Shown here in pieces: positions 46,054 through 55,290 of a stretch of 64,000 nt of DNA. The notes under the pieces are model-generated. The model searched no databases. It saw nothing but the letters and a program-made list of their open reading frames with translations, and had not been told where the DNA came from. The DNA lies in NCBI GenBank assembly GCA_022702705.1, contig CM040423.1:37800392-37864391 (forward strand), written 5' to 3'. The position numbers were made by a program, and so were the translations under genes. Every line of letters starts with the position of its first letter. Position 1 is the first letter of the stretch. The DNA comes from Papilionanthe hookeriana x Papilionanthe teres. Taxonomy: Eukaryota; Streptophyta; Magnoliopsida; Asparagales; Orchidaceae.

Positions 46054-48404
46054 GGCATGGTCGGAGGGCCTCCGGGGGAGTTAGGGGTCGGGATCGAGCT
46101 GCTCATGGCAAGTGAAGAACGAGCTGCAATGGCCAGCTGGGCATGGGGCGGCTCGGCGGGTGAGAATTCCAAGCTTGGATTGACTTGGACCTCTCGGCCA
46201 TGGAGTTTTCCGGCGGCGGGGTGGGCGGCCGGCGAGCGAGGGTCACCCTCGGGGTCGGGTGGGTCGGGGTCGGGTGTTTGTGCGAGCGATTGGCAAATGC
46301 CAAGTGTAAAGAGCTTGGATTGAAATGGAATGGGGGGAAGACCATTTTGGATCTAAATGGGTCAACTCACCCATTTGGGCTTGGTGCACCCCTCGAGGTG
46401 GCTTTGGGTCTTGTGGGGGATCAAAGGGATCAGCTGGTTTGGCATGGAGAAGTCTCCATCCAAATATATTTGGATTAAATTTAGGTTTAGGTGAATCATG
46501 ATTAAGGCTAATGAGCTTTAGGGATTAAGGAAAGGGGCCCTCCTTCCTACCCAATATGGTATGGTGACATGTAAAGAGGCTCTCATGGCTTCCATGTGGC
46601 TCATGCATGGCTTCATGGCTCACCTTTGGCTTGGGGAAAGCTTGGTCAATTTCATGAAAATGGGTTTTAAGAATTTTTGGTAATTTGGTGTAAAATTTGG
46701 ATGGTTTGTCATATGGCTTTGTTTAGAAAGATTTGATTGCTTGATTTAAGACTTAGGAATGATTTTAATTAAGTGAGGATGAGATGAGATTGTAATGTGG
46801 GCTTTAGGATGGGCTTTTAAAATGGTTTAGGAAAGTGGGCTTTTGAATTTTAAAATGGATTTTGGGATGAAATTTTGGTAAAGGCTTGGGCCAAATAAAT
46901 GTTGGGTTTAGTTTAGAGATGTGTCATGAGTGGTTTGAAACAAATTTGAAGTGATTTGGGTTTGAATTGGTTTGAATTTGGGTTTAATTGGTAAGTGGGC
47001 TAAAGTGGACCAAAATGGGCTACCATGGGCCAAAGTTGGGCTAGAATTGAAGTTGATGTGAAATTAATGTTGGGAAATGTTTATGGGAGTGTTTCAAAGA
47101 GGTTTTGGCTTTGGTTGGGTTTTGATTTTGGGGTTTGGGCTCATTTGGGCTAGGTTTGGGTTTAGGTCAAAATGGGCCCTTTTGATTTTGGGTTGAATTT
47201 GAGTGGGGTTTGGGTCTAAATTTTGGGCAAATCATGCTAGTGTTTTGTTTATGGGGATGTAAAGGAAGGTTTAGAAAAGATTTGGGGTTAATTGGAGTTG
47301 AATTGGGTGAGTTTGGGTTAGGTTTGGGTCATGGGTCCAAATTGGGCTTTAAGGCCAAAAGTGAAATTGGATTCAAATGTCAATCAAATTGGGCTTGTAT
47401 TTGGTCTAGATTGGTGTTGGGGATGTTGAATTGAAGTTTAGAATTGAATTGGACCAGAATTGGGGTCAATTGGGTAGATTTGGTTTGACATTGGGTTTAC
47501 TTTGGGTTAAAATGGGTCGAATTGGGGGTTTTGACAAAAGTGGGGTAAATTGACAAAATTGGCCCATGGTGTAGTTGAACAAAATGAAATTGGGAATATT
47601 TGGGATTTTCTGGAATTTTCTGGGAATTTTCTGAATTTTTGGATTTTTGGGTCAAAAGGGGTATTTTGGGTATTTGGAAGGTATTGGGGAGTATTTTGGG
47701 ATTTTTGATATTTTTGGATATGGATGATCAGTTTGAGTGATGTGGGAATGTTTGGGATTGATTTTGGAGAATTTTGGGTAATTTGGAAATTTTTGAGAAA
47801 TTTGGGTAGTTTCAAGGGCATTTGGTAGAGTTGGTGGGTGTAGGGTCCGGGGGTCAAAATTGAAAATTTGGAAAATTGAAGATTGGGTGGATGTAAGTGG
47901 AATGAAATCATTTTTGTTGAGCCATGAAGCCATATCAAGCCCACATGAGTCATGAAGGGACTCATTTGAGGCATTCACCATGTTGTTCTAACCCTCTTAG
48001 CCGAGGGCTTAGGGGTTAAGGACCATCCATGTGAATCACCTACATGAGTCGGGAAGTCAAGTCAGGTATGGGTGTGTTTTGGGAGGTGTGTGAAAGTGTA
48101 GTGCATAGGTGTAGTGTATGTGTAAGTCGGCCCTTCACTGAGACCGAGCCACCTGGGGCGATCCTAAGGCCGAAGAGTCCTATAGGAACTCATCCTTTAA
48201 ACTTCCACATTTGATCTCAACCCTCTAGGTGATTAGGGGTTTACAATCGAGTTTGTGGAGTTTGCGGGGAGTTAAGAAGTGGTTTGAATTTCTAAGTGGT
48301 GGGTCCCGATTCTAATCCCCTAAGATAGTCAAAGGAAAAGCCTAAGGCTAGATCCTAAGTACTAAAGAGAAGAAGGGAAGACCTCATCAAAAATGAGGTC
48401 AACA

Positions 48405-48409
48405 GCCTT
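48405..48409. other. Target-site duplication, right (GCCTT)
   Basis: Exact match to 23147-23151, directly after the LTR terminus ...GAGGTCAACA. Confidence 0.95.
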
Positions 48410-50040
48410 CCGAACCAAAAACCAATGACAATCAATGCGAGCGGAGGCACATACCAAACTATCACCATAACTGACTAACCCGCAATTACATGTATATTTA
48501 TAATTCTTAAAATTACCAACAATTTGTCCCATTTTATGTTTGGATGCTAGTGTGAAGAAATGTAATGATTTAAAAATTATATAATAAAGTTTTGCACTAG
48601 AGGTACTATGCAAATATACGTATCGTTTCAAGTAATATAAGATTTTTTTTTAAAACCCAGCATCGATCCCTCGAGGAAAACTGCAACTCTCAATAATAAC
48701 TTGCAAAATTCTATCTAAAATGCAAATAAATTTATTAGGAGAACAAAGTCGATATGTTTGCAATAGTAAAAACTAATTTTAATCAAGAAGTAACAACTAG
48801 ATTTAAAAGTTTATTAAAGTTCAGAAGACTAATTGAATATAAAAATGAATTTGAATATTATGAAATGATCTTTCCCCTTGCAATAGATATGTGATCAATG
48901 TAGGATTTGGAAGATTAAAAATACAAAATGTTGTATTGTTAAAAATAGGAGCATTTCTATCATTTACCCTCTCTCGGTGCCAACAAATAAAATTGGCTAA
49001 TTTAGAGTTTTTCATCAGCTTGTGTAGTAGTGCTAAGTAGATTGTAGCCTTTCTCCACCATATTATCCACTGTGCCCTCTCTATAGGACCTACTAGGCAC
49101 CCTTGCAATCCACACCCTAAACCAAATTAATAAAAGAATCTAGTATGTCACCCTATAAAATTCTATGCTCATCAAAACTTATCTCTCTATCTATTTGCAC
49201 TCCCCTAAAAGTGATCGCAATGGCTCTGCCCAAGTTGAAGTGTGATATTCACTAGTTGGGTGAAATCATAGCCCTCCCAAGTCATTGTATTTCTTAACGA
49301 ATTTTAACCTCACAAGTGGCCAATTTGCAAAGTCAATGAAAAACCAATAAAAATACCATCACAATTTTTAGGATAAAAAGAAGTACTTAAATCACACTCA
49401 TCCCACAAGATTAATTCCCACATGCAATGAGAAAGAAAGGAGGTAAAATAAAAACACATCATTTGCATTGAAGTCGAAGTCTTACAACAAAACTTAAACA
49501 CAAATATAAAGTACCTTATGTCTTCTCCCCAAGCAAATTTATGGAATTTCCTTCCAACAACCTCCAAAATCATACACAACAATTACTCACACACACTAAA
49601 CACTAAAAAGCTCACAAACCTCTCCAAAAGACCACTCTAAAGCCTCCAAAAGTCTCTCTTTTTTTACCAAAATGATCACATTTAATAGAACTCTGAAAAT
49701 AACCAAGGGTTGCTTTAAGCACCTCTTCAAAATTCGACTAAATTCAATGTATCTTTTAGAATGGTAGTTACTAGCGCTATAGCGCCGAATTCGCCTGTAG
49801 AGTGGCACTATAGTGCCAGGCAAAGTAGCCCAATTTTGCTCTATTTTTCCCTCATTTTCTCTAAATGTCTATTCCATATATCTGAAACCAAAACCATGCA
49901 AAAATATCTTTCTTTAAAGTGAAATATCATCAAAATGTACATAAAATACTCATAAAATGTGTACTAAAGATAGATAATTTTTAGGTGGATCAACAACCTG
50001 ACTCAAAGAAAGAGTTCATCATAGTCAACAATCTTGCGGA
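48410..50040 (-). repeat. Decayed LTR-element sequence, probably Athila-like in minus orientation
   Basis: No gene. About 49765-49830 contains AGCGCTATAGCGCCG and GGCACTATAGTGCC, inverted-motif pairs of the 'GCGCT..AGCGC' type seen in Athila-type LTRs. The rest is AT-rich with only short minus-strand frames lacking domains. The giant element is inserted at its left side. Confidence 0.4.
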
Positions 50041-51820
50041 TGATGTGCCTAAAAATCTAATATTTTTCTTTGTATATTTTATAATGATATTGCACTTTAA
50101 AGGTATATTTTCTTGTGTTTTTGGTTGTAGGTGCATCAAATTGAAGAATTTGGAGTGATTAGAGCAAAAGGAACAAAACTGAGCAATCCAGAGCAAACCG
50201 GGTCGAACCGGGGAACACCAGAGCATTGAAGGTTGAAATCAGGAACTTAAGTGCCTATGCCTGGCACTTAAGCACCCAAACATGGAATTTAGGCGTCACT
50301 AGACAGAGAGGAGGGCGCTTAAGTGTCCAAAATCGACGCTTAAGGGCCGATGGCGGTTTTCAACATATCTTCAGAATATACATCGGATTTGGACAATTTT
50401 TGAAGCGTTGCATCATGTGTCTCTTAGGGAATTCATTGGAAATGATAGAAGGAACTTTAGAGAAGGATTTGGGGAGGTTAGAAGGAAGTTTTTTAAGACT
50501 TATGAAGAGGCACTTGAGGCGCCCTTTGAAAGATTCATTGAATATGGACACTTTTGAAGAGACACTTAAGCACCCCTTGGAAAATTATAAAACAAGGCTT
50601 GGAAATGTTTTTATAGCTTTCTTCTCCTTCTTCTTCTTTTGGAACCGGGTCGCCCAAACTCTTGAACTATTTGGCAGAGGAGAAGAAAACTTGGAGAAGA
50701 AGAAGAAGTCTTGGGCGAGAGCCCCGAGTAGGGCGACAAGGTGAGAGAGAAAGAGAGAGATTTCTTCTTTTCTTTTCACTTTGTTCTTGGAGAGGATTGT
50801 AAGAAGATTGCTTTTTCTATACAAGGAGAGTTTAATTTCCATTAAAGGTAACTTTTTCCGTTGTATTTTGATTTATATCTGGTACTTTGTTTGGATGGAT
50901 TCAAAGGCTTGTTCAATGAAACATTTTTGTTGTTTCTCCATGTGTAGTGAGTAGTTTTCTTTACTCTTCCCTCTTTTAATGAATTAAAATGCATGTGTAG
51001 GATATAAAGTAGAGTGAGAATATATTGTGATGATTTTACTTTGCTCTTCATTTACGTGTAAACTTAATCAACTTGCATGTTAAAATTCGTTGTGAGAACA
51101 TGTAAGATCCGCGATAGTGTTGTCGCAATCAACTGTGGTAGAATCACATGAGATTGTATGGATGAGAATGTAGTCCATATGGTTGAGTGCAAATAAATAG
51201 GGAAATAATCTTTGATGGGTGTAGAATTAGAGGAATTTAGAGTGACAGGCTAAAACCCCCTAATTTGGTCTATTGTTTTAGGTTTTGATGTGAGATGTTA
51301 GCCTCCAGGTGAAGAGATAAGAGGGAACTCTAGAGTGAGAGCTAGTATCTTCTCTGCCTAGCCCGTCTTCAGAACTATTCAAATTTTAGATTAACCAATG
51401 TTCTTTATAGCATCTCTAGTAAGGTTAAAGAATATAGTTGCTCATATTTGCAAAATCTCTCTCGCTACTTGTTTTACTTTTACACATGTCACTAATTTCA
51501 TTGTTTGAGGAAATGTACTTCTAATATCAAACCTCACTTTCTGATTTTCACTAAGTATTTTAGTTTATAAGTAGAAGTAACATTGTAGTGATAATTGTAG
51601 GATTTAATTAAAACTAAACATTTATCGACCTTCCAAGCTATGGCGTGTTATTGCAAACTAGAAATTCTCTTGAAAGCCGCAGTGATTAACCTCAATCTTC
51701 GTGGGATAGATATTTGAGGCTTAATAAAAAAGCCCTATATTACTTGATAACGATGTGTATACTTGCGTAGAATCTCTACTATTTAAAAAAATAATTGAAA
51801 TCTTACTTTGTTTGGGATTA
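50041..51820 (+). repeat. Athila-like Ty3/gypsy LTR
   Basis: Starts near TGATGTGCCTAAAAATC and includes GAATTTGGAGTGATTAGAGC, the repeated GGCACTTAAGC/GGCGCTTAAG motifs (50240-50350) and other features common in Athila LTRs. It ends about 51820, directly before AGTTTTTGGCGCCGTTGCC. Length about 1.8 kb fits Athila. The left boundary is approximate. The 172-codon frame at 50226-50744 lies inside the LTR and is not a gene. Confidence 0.65.
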
Positions 51821-51999
51821 AGTTTTTGGCGCCGTTGCCAGGGATTAAAATCTTCAAGTAGTTGTGTCAACTTCATAAATTCTTACATATAAAAATATCG
51901 GGATCAAGTTTTTGGCATCGTTACTAGGTATTAAAATCTTCAAGTAGTGGCGTCAACTTCATTAATCCTTACATAAAAAAAATATCGGGATCGGACACC
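51814..51999 (+). repeat. 86-bp tandem duplication of the primer-site region
   Basis: The segment GGGATTAAGTTTTTGGCGCC through ATATC is repeated 86 bases downstream as GGGATCAAGTTTTTGGCATC..., with TGGC at 51827 and 51913. A third partial start (ATATCGGGATCGG) follows near 51983. The second PBS copy carries substitutions (GGCATCGTTACTAGG). Confidence 0.8.
51827..51845 (+). other. Primer binding site of the Athila-like element
   Basis: TGGCGCCGTTGCCAGGGAT is one base from the common plant gypsy primer site TGGCGCCGTTGCCGGGGA. It follows the LTR end after six bases. Confidence 0.85.
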
Positions 52000-53395
52000 C
52001 TTGAGATTCTTTAACAGGGGTCAAGAATTGGTCATAACATAGTCATATAGAGCATCCTAAAAGACCCATTAAAGATTGAGCTAACTATCAGATTATAGTG
52101 ATTCACCATCTGCCCATAACCTAGTCTTGCTTTGCTGACAAGAGTTTTTTATCCATAGATTAATAGTTGACAACAAGATTAGCATAGCCGACTGACAAAA
52201 CAAAGCTGATCAAATCAAGACTCGCCAACCTGAAGTCCATCAAAGATCGATCAACAACCCTGATTCAACGAAGGCGGAATAGCGGGTCTTGTCGAACCAG
52301 GACCAACTAATTTTTGCTGACCGAGGCATGAGATAACTGAATCGAAGAAATATACTAGTAAAATACCCAAATTATCATGCAAATCCACAGTAAATTATGA
52401 GAAAAATATATAACTTCATATATTTTACCACCCCCCCCACTCCCCTCTCCTTCATAAAAAAATGAATCATTTTCTTAGAAAAGACTGATCAGGAATTTGA
52501 ATTATCGTTCATTACTATGCACTTCATTCTCTCTCTCTCTCTGTCCCATCTCATGCTCTATTCCTTTGGTGCGATTCACAAATATATTCAGATTCAACTA
52601 TCACAATTTTTTAATGCATACACTTTGATGCTATTCAGACGCCAAAGTATTATAAAAATAACTATAAATATTTAATTATTGGATATATAAATACATATGA
52701 ATTGGTCAATATGCATAGAAATTTCCCTTATTTATTATAGAAAAAAATAATATAATTGTCCAAAGCACAAGAGGATAAACATATTCCAAAAATTATATTT
52801 AAGAATATTTATATAAAATTTAAATTTATCACACCCAACCAATGACTCAATACCATCTTTAATATTGATTGGTAGCCCTCCAATCACCCTCATGTTCCAT
52901 TTGATCAATTTCACAAATATTAACATTTAAATATTTTGTATATTTTTAAAAATAATCACTATCATCGAACACATTTTATTTTAAAGCAAATAAAATTAAA
53001 CAAAAAAAAAAGAAAAATAAATGAAACTGATTCCAAGTGGCCCTAAACTATTTATCTTAATTAGTTGACCATTTCTCTAATTTAAATAATATTCAAACTA
53101 AGGGAATAAATTAAATTTTATTATTAATAAAATGCCAAACTTATTTTTAAAAAATAAAATAAATTATTTTTTAAAAAATAAAAAATAAAACTGACTCCAA
53201 GTAGCCCAAAAGTATTTGTCTTAATGAGCCAATCTTATCTAATTTGAAGAATATTCAAACTAAACAGATAAATTAAAATTTTTGGATTTGATTTATTTTA
53301 AGGCAAAATATAAATAAACAAAATAAATATAAATATAAAAAATAAAATTGATTCCAAATGGCCCATGCCGTGACAGAGAAGAACAAAGAGAGAAG
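52000..53395. other. AT-rich decayed sequence, no gene
   Basis: No gag or other coding trace after the Athila-like primer site, so that element is truncated or the LTR fragmentary. 52950-53360 has two similar segments (ACTGATTCCAAGTGGCCC at about 53026 and ACTGACTCCAAGTAGCCC at about 53189), a local duplication. Confidence 0.4.
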
Positions 53396-53643
53396 ATGGT
53401 GAATAATCCCGAAAAGATGCTTGTTAAGTAGAAAAATTATTTCGACTGGAGTTCGGACGCGAGCTGCGTCCGGACGACGACTGTGATACAGCCGAGGACG
53501 GCTTTGATATAGCCGACGGCTGTGATCTCCGTCCTCGGCTGTATCACAGTCGTCGTCCGGACGCAGCTCTGCGACCGGACTCCTGACGAAATAATTTTTC
53601 TGTTAACGGGGAGGATAGGGCCGCCAGAGCCATTAAGAGCTAA
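53396..53643 (+). pseudogene. Short ORF split by a foldback MITE (possible first exon)
   Basis: ATG at 53396 has a strong context (A at -3, G at +4) and a purine-rich leader. Its frame (MVNNPEKMLV) hits TAG inside the MITE at 53429. Across the MITE, sequence resuming at the duplicated GTTAA (53602) would keep the same frame and run to TAA at 53641, giving 22 codons. The sense of the frame across the insertion may be chance. It could be an upstream ORF or a small first coding piece. I do not recognise the peptide. Confidence 0.25.
53428..53601. mobile_element. Snap-back (foldback) MITE, 174 bp
   Basis: Almost the whole element is one inverted repeat. Left arm 53430-53501 (AGAAAAATTATTTCG...GCCGAGGACGG) pairs with right arm 53532-53601 (CCGTCCTCGGC...CGAAATAATTTTTCT). 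It includes about 40 consecutive perfect pairs around GCTGCGTCCGGACGACGACTG and a loop of about 30 bases with GCCGACGGC. GTTAA flanks both sides (53423-53427, 53602-53606), a 5-bp (or TTAA) target duplication. Such a stem could be transcribed into an siRNA- or miRNA-like precursor. Confidence 0.8.
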
Positions 53644-54394
53644 GAGCGGAGACACAGAGAAAGTATCCCTGATCGAGCAGAGACAGAAAGGCACCCGAGC
53701 AAAAAAAAACATTGAACGTGGAATGAAGACGCAGACAACGAGGTCAATTCCGCGGCCACGTCTATTAAAATATTTCTGGATAAGTTATGCGAACCCACGA
53801 AACAAACAGTGGAGCGGCGTTTTAAAAAGTGTTGTGAAATTTAGGGCAAAGAAACACAAGGATCGACACAAAACCAGAAAAGAACACAAAGAGATTTAAT
53901 GAGGTTCCGAAAAGATGCCTACGTCCTCGGGAGTAGAGCGGCGATTTCACTATTTCAGAGGAATCAACTTACATACCCATAGGATTACACATATATATAG
54001 ATAAAACCCATATAGATATAATTACTAACACGTCATCACTCCCCCAACCCACTAAATTCGAAAAGACACTAATTTTCATTCCAGAAGACACACCGTTTCT
54101 TTCCAAGAGACTCCAAATTTCTAATATATAAGTCATACCTAACAAAAGGCCAAGTGCAATTATAAGTCGCACCAAACAGACCCTTAATCAAACTGATAAA
54201 ATATTGTTTTTCATACGTGGAGAAGAACGGCTCAACGTAGTGTTTTATGTCATAATTTCTAGATTGTCCAAAACTTTGAATGGGAAATAATTTCCTTTCT
54301 AAGATAGGGATAAATTAAATATCAAATGAAATTTATGGGAAAATGATAATATATTATATTTTGGGGATTTTCATGCATGAAACTGAATTTTTAT
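53644..54394. other. No recognised gene
   Basis: Purine-rich, somewhat GC-richer sequence to about 53930, then AT-rich. The 125-codon frame 53522-53899 begins inside the MITE arm and is rejected. Confidence 0.4.
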
Positions 54395-54607
54395 TTTAAA
54401 ATAAATTTTAATGTTTGCTTAAAACTATAATATTTAAATAAAAATAAGAATAAAACACCTAAATATTTAAATGACATCAACTTATCTGAAGTGAAATACA
54501 TCTTAGTGTTTATACATTTTGATGTCATTTAAATATTAAAATAGCAAATATGTAAAATTTAAGAGCTGGATTTGTAAATATATTAAAATTTAGTAGTATG
54601 CATGCAA
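54395..54607. mobile_element. MITE-family copy (right part)
   Basis: Ends TTAGTAGTATGCATGCAAATC, matching the right end of the 10714-10930 family. Inner parts are diverged and AT-rich. A GATGTCATTTAAATATT / AATATTTAAATGACATC inverted pair lies at about 54460-54536. Confidence 0.4.
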
Positions 54608-54660
54608 ATCCTACTTGTTTTTTTGGTTAAAAATTAGAGGAGAGAAGAAAAGAATAATAT

Positions 54661-54698
54661 CTGTGTGTGTGTGTGTGGGCGCGCGCGTGCGTGCGTGC
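54661..54698. repeat. (GT)n/(GC)n tract
   Basis: About eight GT units followed by GCGCGCG and GTGCGTGCGTGC, immediately upstream of the SINE head. Confidence 0.85.
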
Positions 54699-54699
54699 C

Positions 54700-54871
54700 G
54701 CGTGCTTGGCCTGGTGGGGCGGGGCTTCTGTAAGACCTCGAAGGTAAGGGGTTCGAATCCCACCAGTGACGCAGGGAGATTCAGTCTGTTTAGGCACATA
54801 ACGCGGGCTCTCATCATGGGGCCTGGCGCATGAGAAACCGATATTTGGGCCTGAGCCAAATATCAGTTTCC

Positions 54872-54873
<2 letters not shown>
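54700..54873 (+). mobile_element. tRNA-derived SINE
   Basis: The head has an A-box-like TTGGCCTGGTGG (54706-54717) and a perfect B-box GGTTCGAATCC (54750-54760), the internal Pol III promoter spacing of a tRNA. The unrelated body, with CTCATCATGGGGCCTGG and GAAACCGATATTTGGGCC, recurs at 14521-14642. It ends TTTCCTTTAATATA and runs into a (TA)n tract. No target duplication could be fixed because both flanks are simple repeats. Confidence 0.75.

Positions 54874-54874
<1 letters not shown>

Positions 54875-54945
<71 letters not shown>
54875..54945. repeat. (TA)n microsatellite
   Basis: About 35 TA units directly after the SINE tail. It probably grew from the SINE 3' end. Confidence 0.95.
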
Positions 54946-54948
<3 letters not shown>

Positions 54949-55117
54949 AGCGTAGTTGCAGCTTAAAAATAATTTGCTATTCAAAATTCAACGACGACTA
55001 TTACTTTTTTTTTTGGAAAGTCTAACTGCAAGCACGTCACTTAACCAGAAACGTTGTGAAAACGCTGATTTCAGCAGTTTGCTTCTTTGAAAAAGCTATC
55101 AAAACACAGTCGAGCCT
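54946..55117. other. Spacer, no gene
   Basis: AT-rich with one T-run. Nothing recognised. Confidence 0.4.
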
Positions 55118-55290
55118 TGGAGCATTTACATACATATCATAAATTATTGTATATTTACATATCTAATACCAAAATATCGACATTTACATACCTTTCACTC
55201 AAATCTTTAGTATCACATAAAAAATAGAGATAACTACATACTAATTTCTTAAAAATAAAATACATTTTTTCATGCGTAAGTTTATAATAC
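55118..55290. mobile_element. MITE-family copy (left part)
   Basis: GAGCATTTACATACATATCATAAATT and TATTTACATATCTAATACC match the left half of the 10714-10930 family, followed by the family segment ending ...TTTTTTCATGCGTAAG. The right end is missing. Confidence 0.5.

Larger units (their letters stand above)
23152..48404 (-). mobile_element. Giant Tat/Ogre-like Ty3/gypsy LTR retrotransposon, 25.25 kb
   Basis: Two direct repeats of 7,381 and 7,382 bp bound a 10,490-bp interior. The outer ends are TG...CA and the flanks are a perfect GCCTT duplication, so the insertion boundaries are exact. The coding signals are on the minus strand in the order gag, aspartic protease, RT (YVDD), RNase H, a second archaeal-type RNase H, integrase. 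This order with dual RNase H is characteristic of the Tat lineage (Ogre, Grande, RIRE2 and relatives). The primer site resembles the tRNA-Arg type used by Ogre. An 82-bp tandem array fills the 3' UTR. All coding frames carry multiple shifts and stops. LTRs of 7.4 kb exceed those of the Tat/Ogre elements I know of (usually under about 6 kb). Confidence 0.95.
41023..48404 (-). repeat. 5' LTR of the giant element (right on the plus strand)
   Basis: Collinear with 23152-30532 and 7,382 bp long. It contains the (TTTAA)n array at 43120-43460, a GC-rich block at 45244-46320, the TATTTAAA box at 46046-46053 and the terminal hairpin at 48380-48400. Differences from the other LTR concentrate in C/G-containing sites. 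Confidence 0.95.

Noticed and set aside
23152..48404. A CRISPR array, phage or bacterial defence system in the repeat-rich region
   Set aside because: The repeats are LTR, microsatellite and 3' UTR tandem arrays in plant DNA; there are no spacers, cas genes or prokaryotic gene features.
50226..50744. 172-codon plus-strand open frame
   Set aside because: Lies wholly within an Athila-like LTR and shows no gag or pol similarity.
53437..53899. Open frames of 91 and 125 codons on opposite strands
   Set aside because: Both start or end inside the arms of the palindromic MITE; they mirror each other because the DNA is an inverted repeat.
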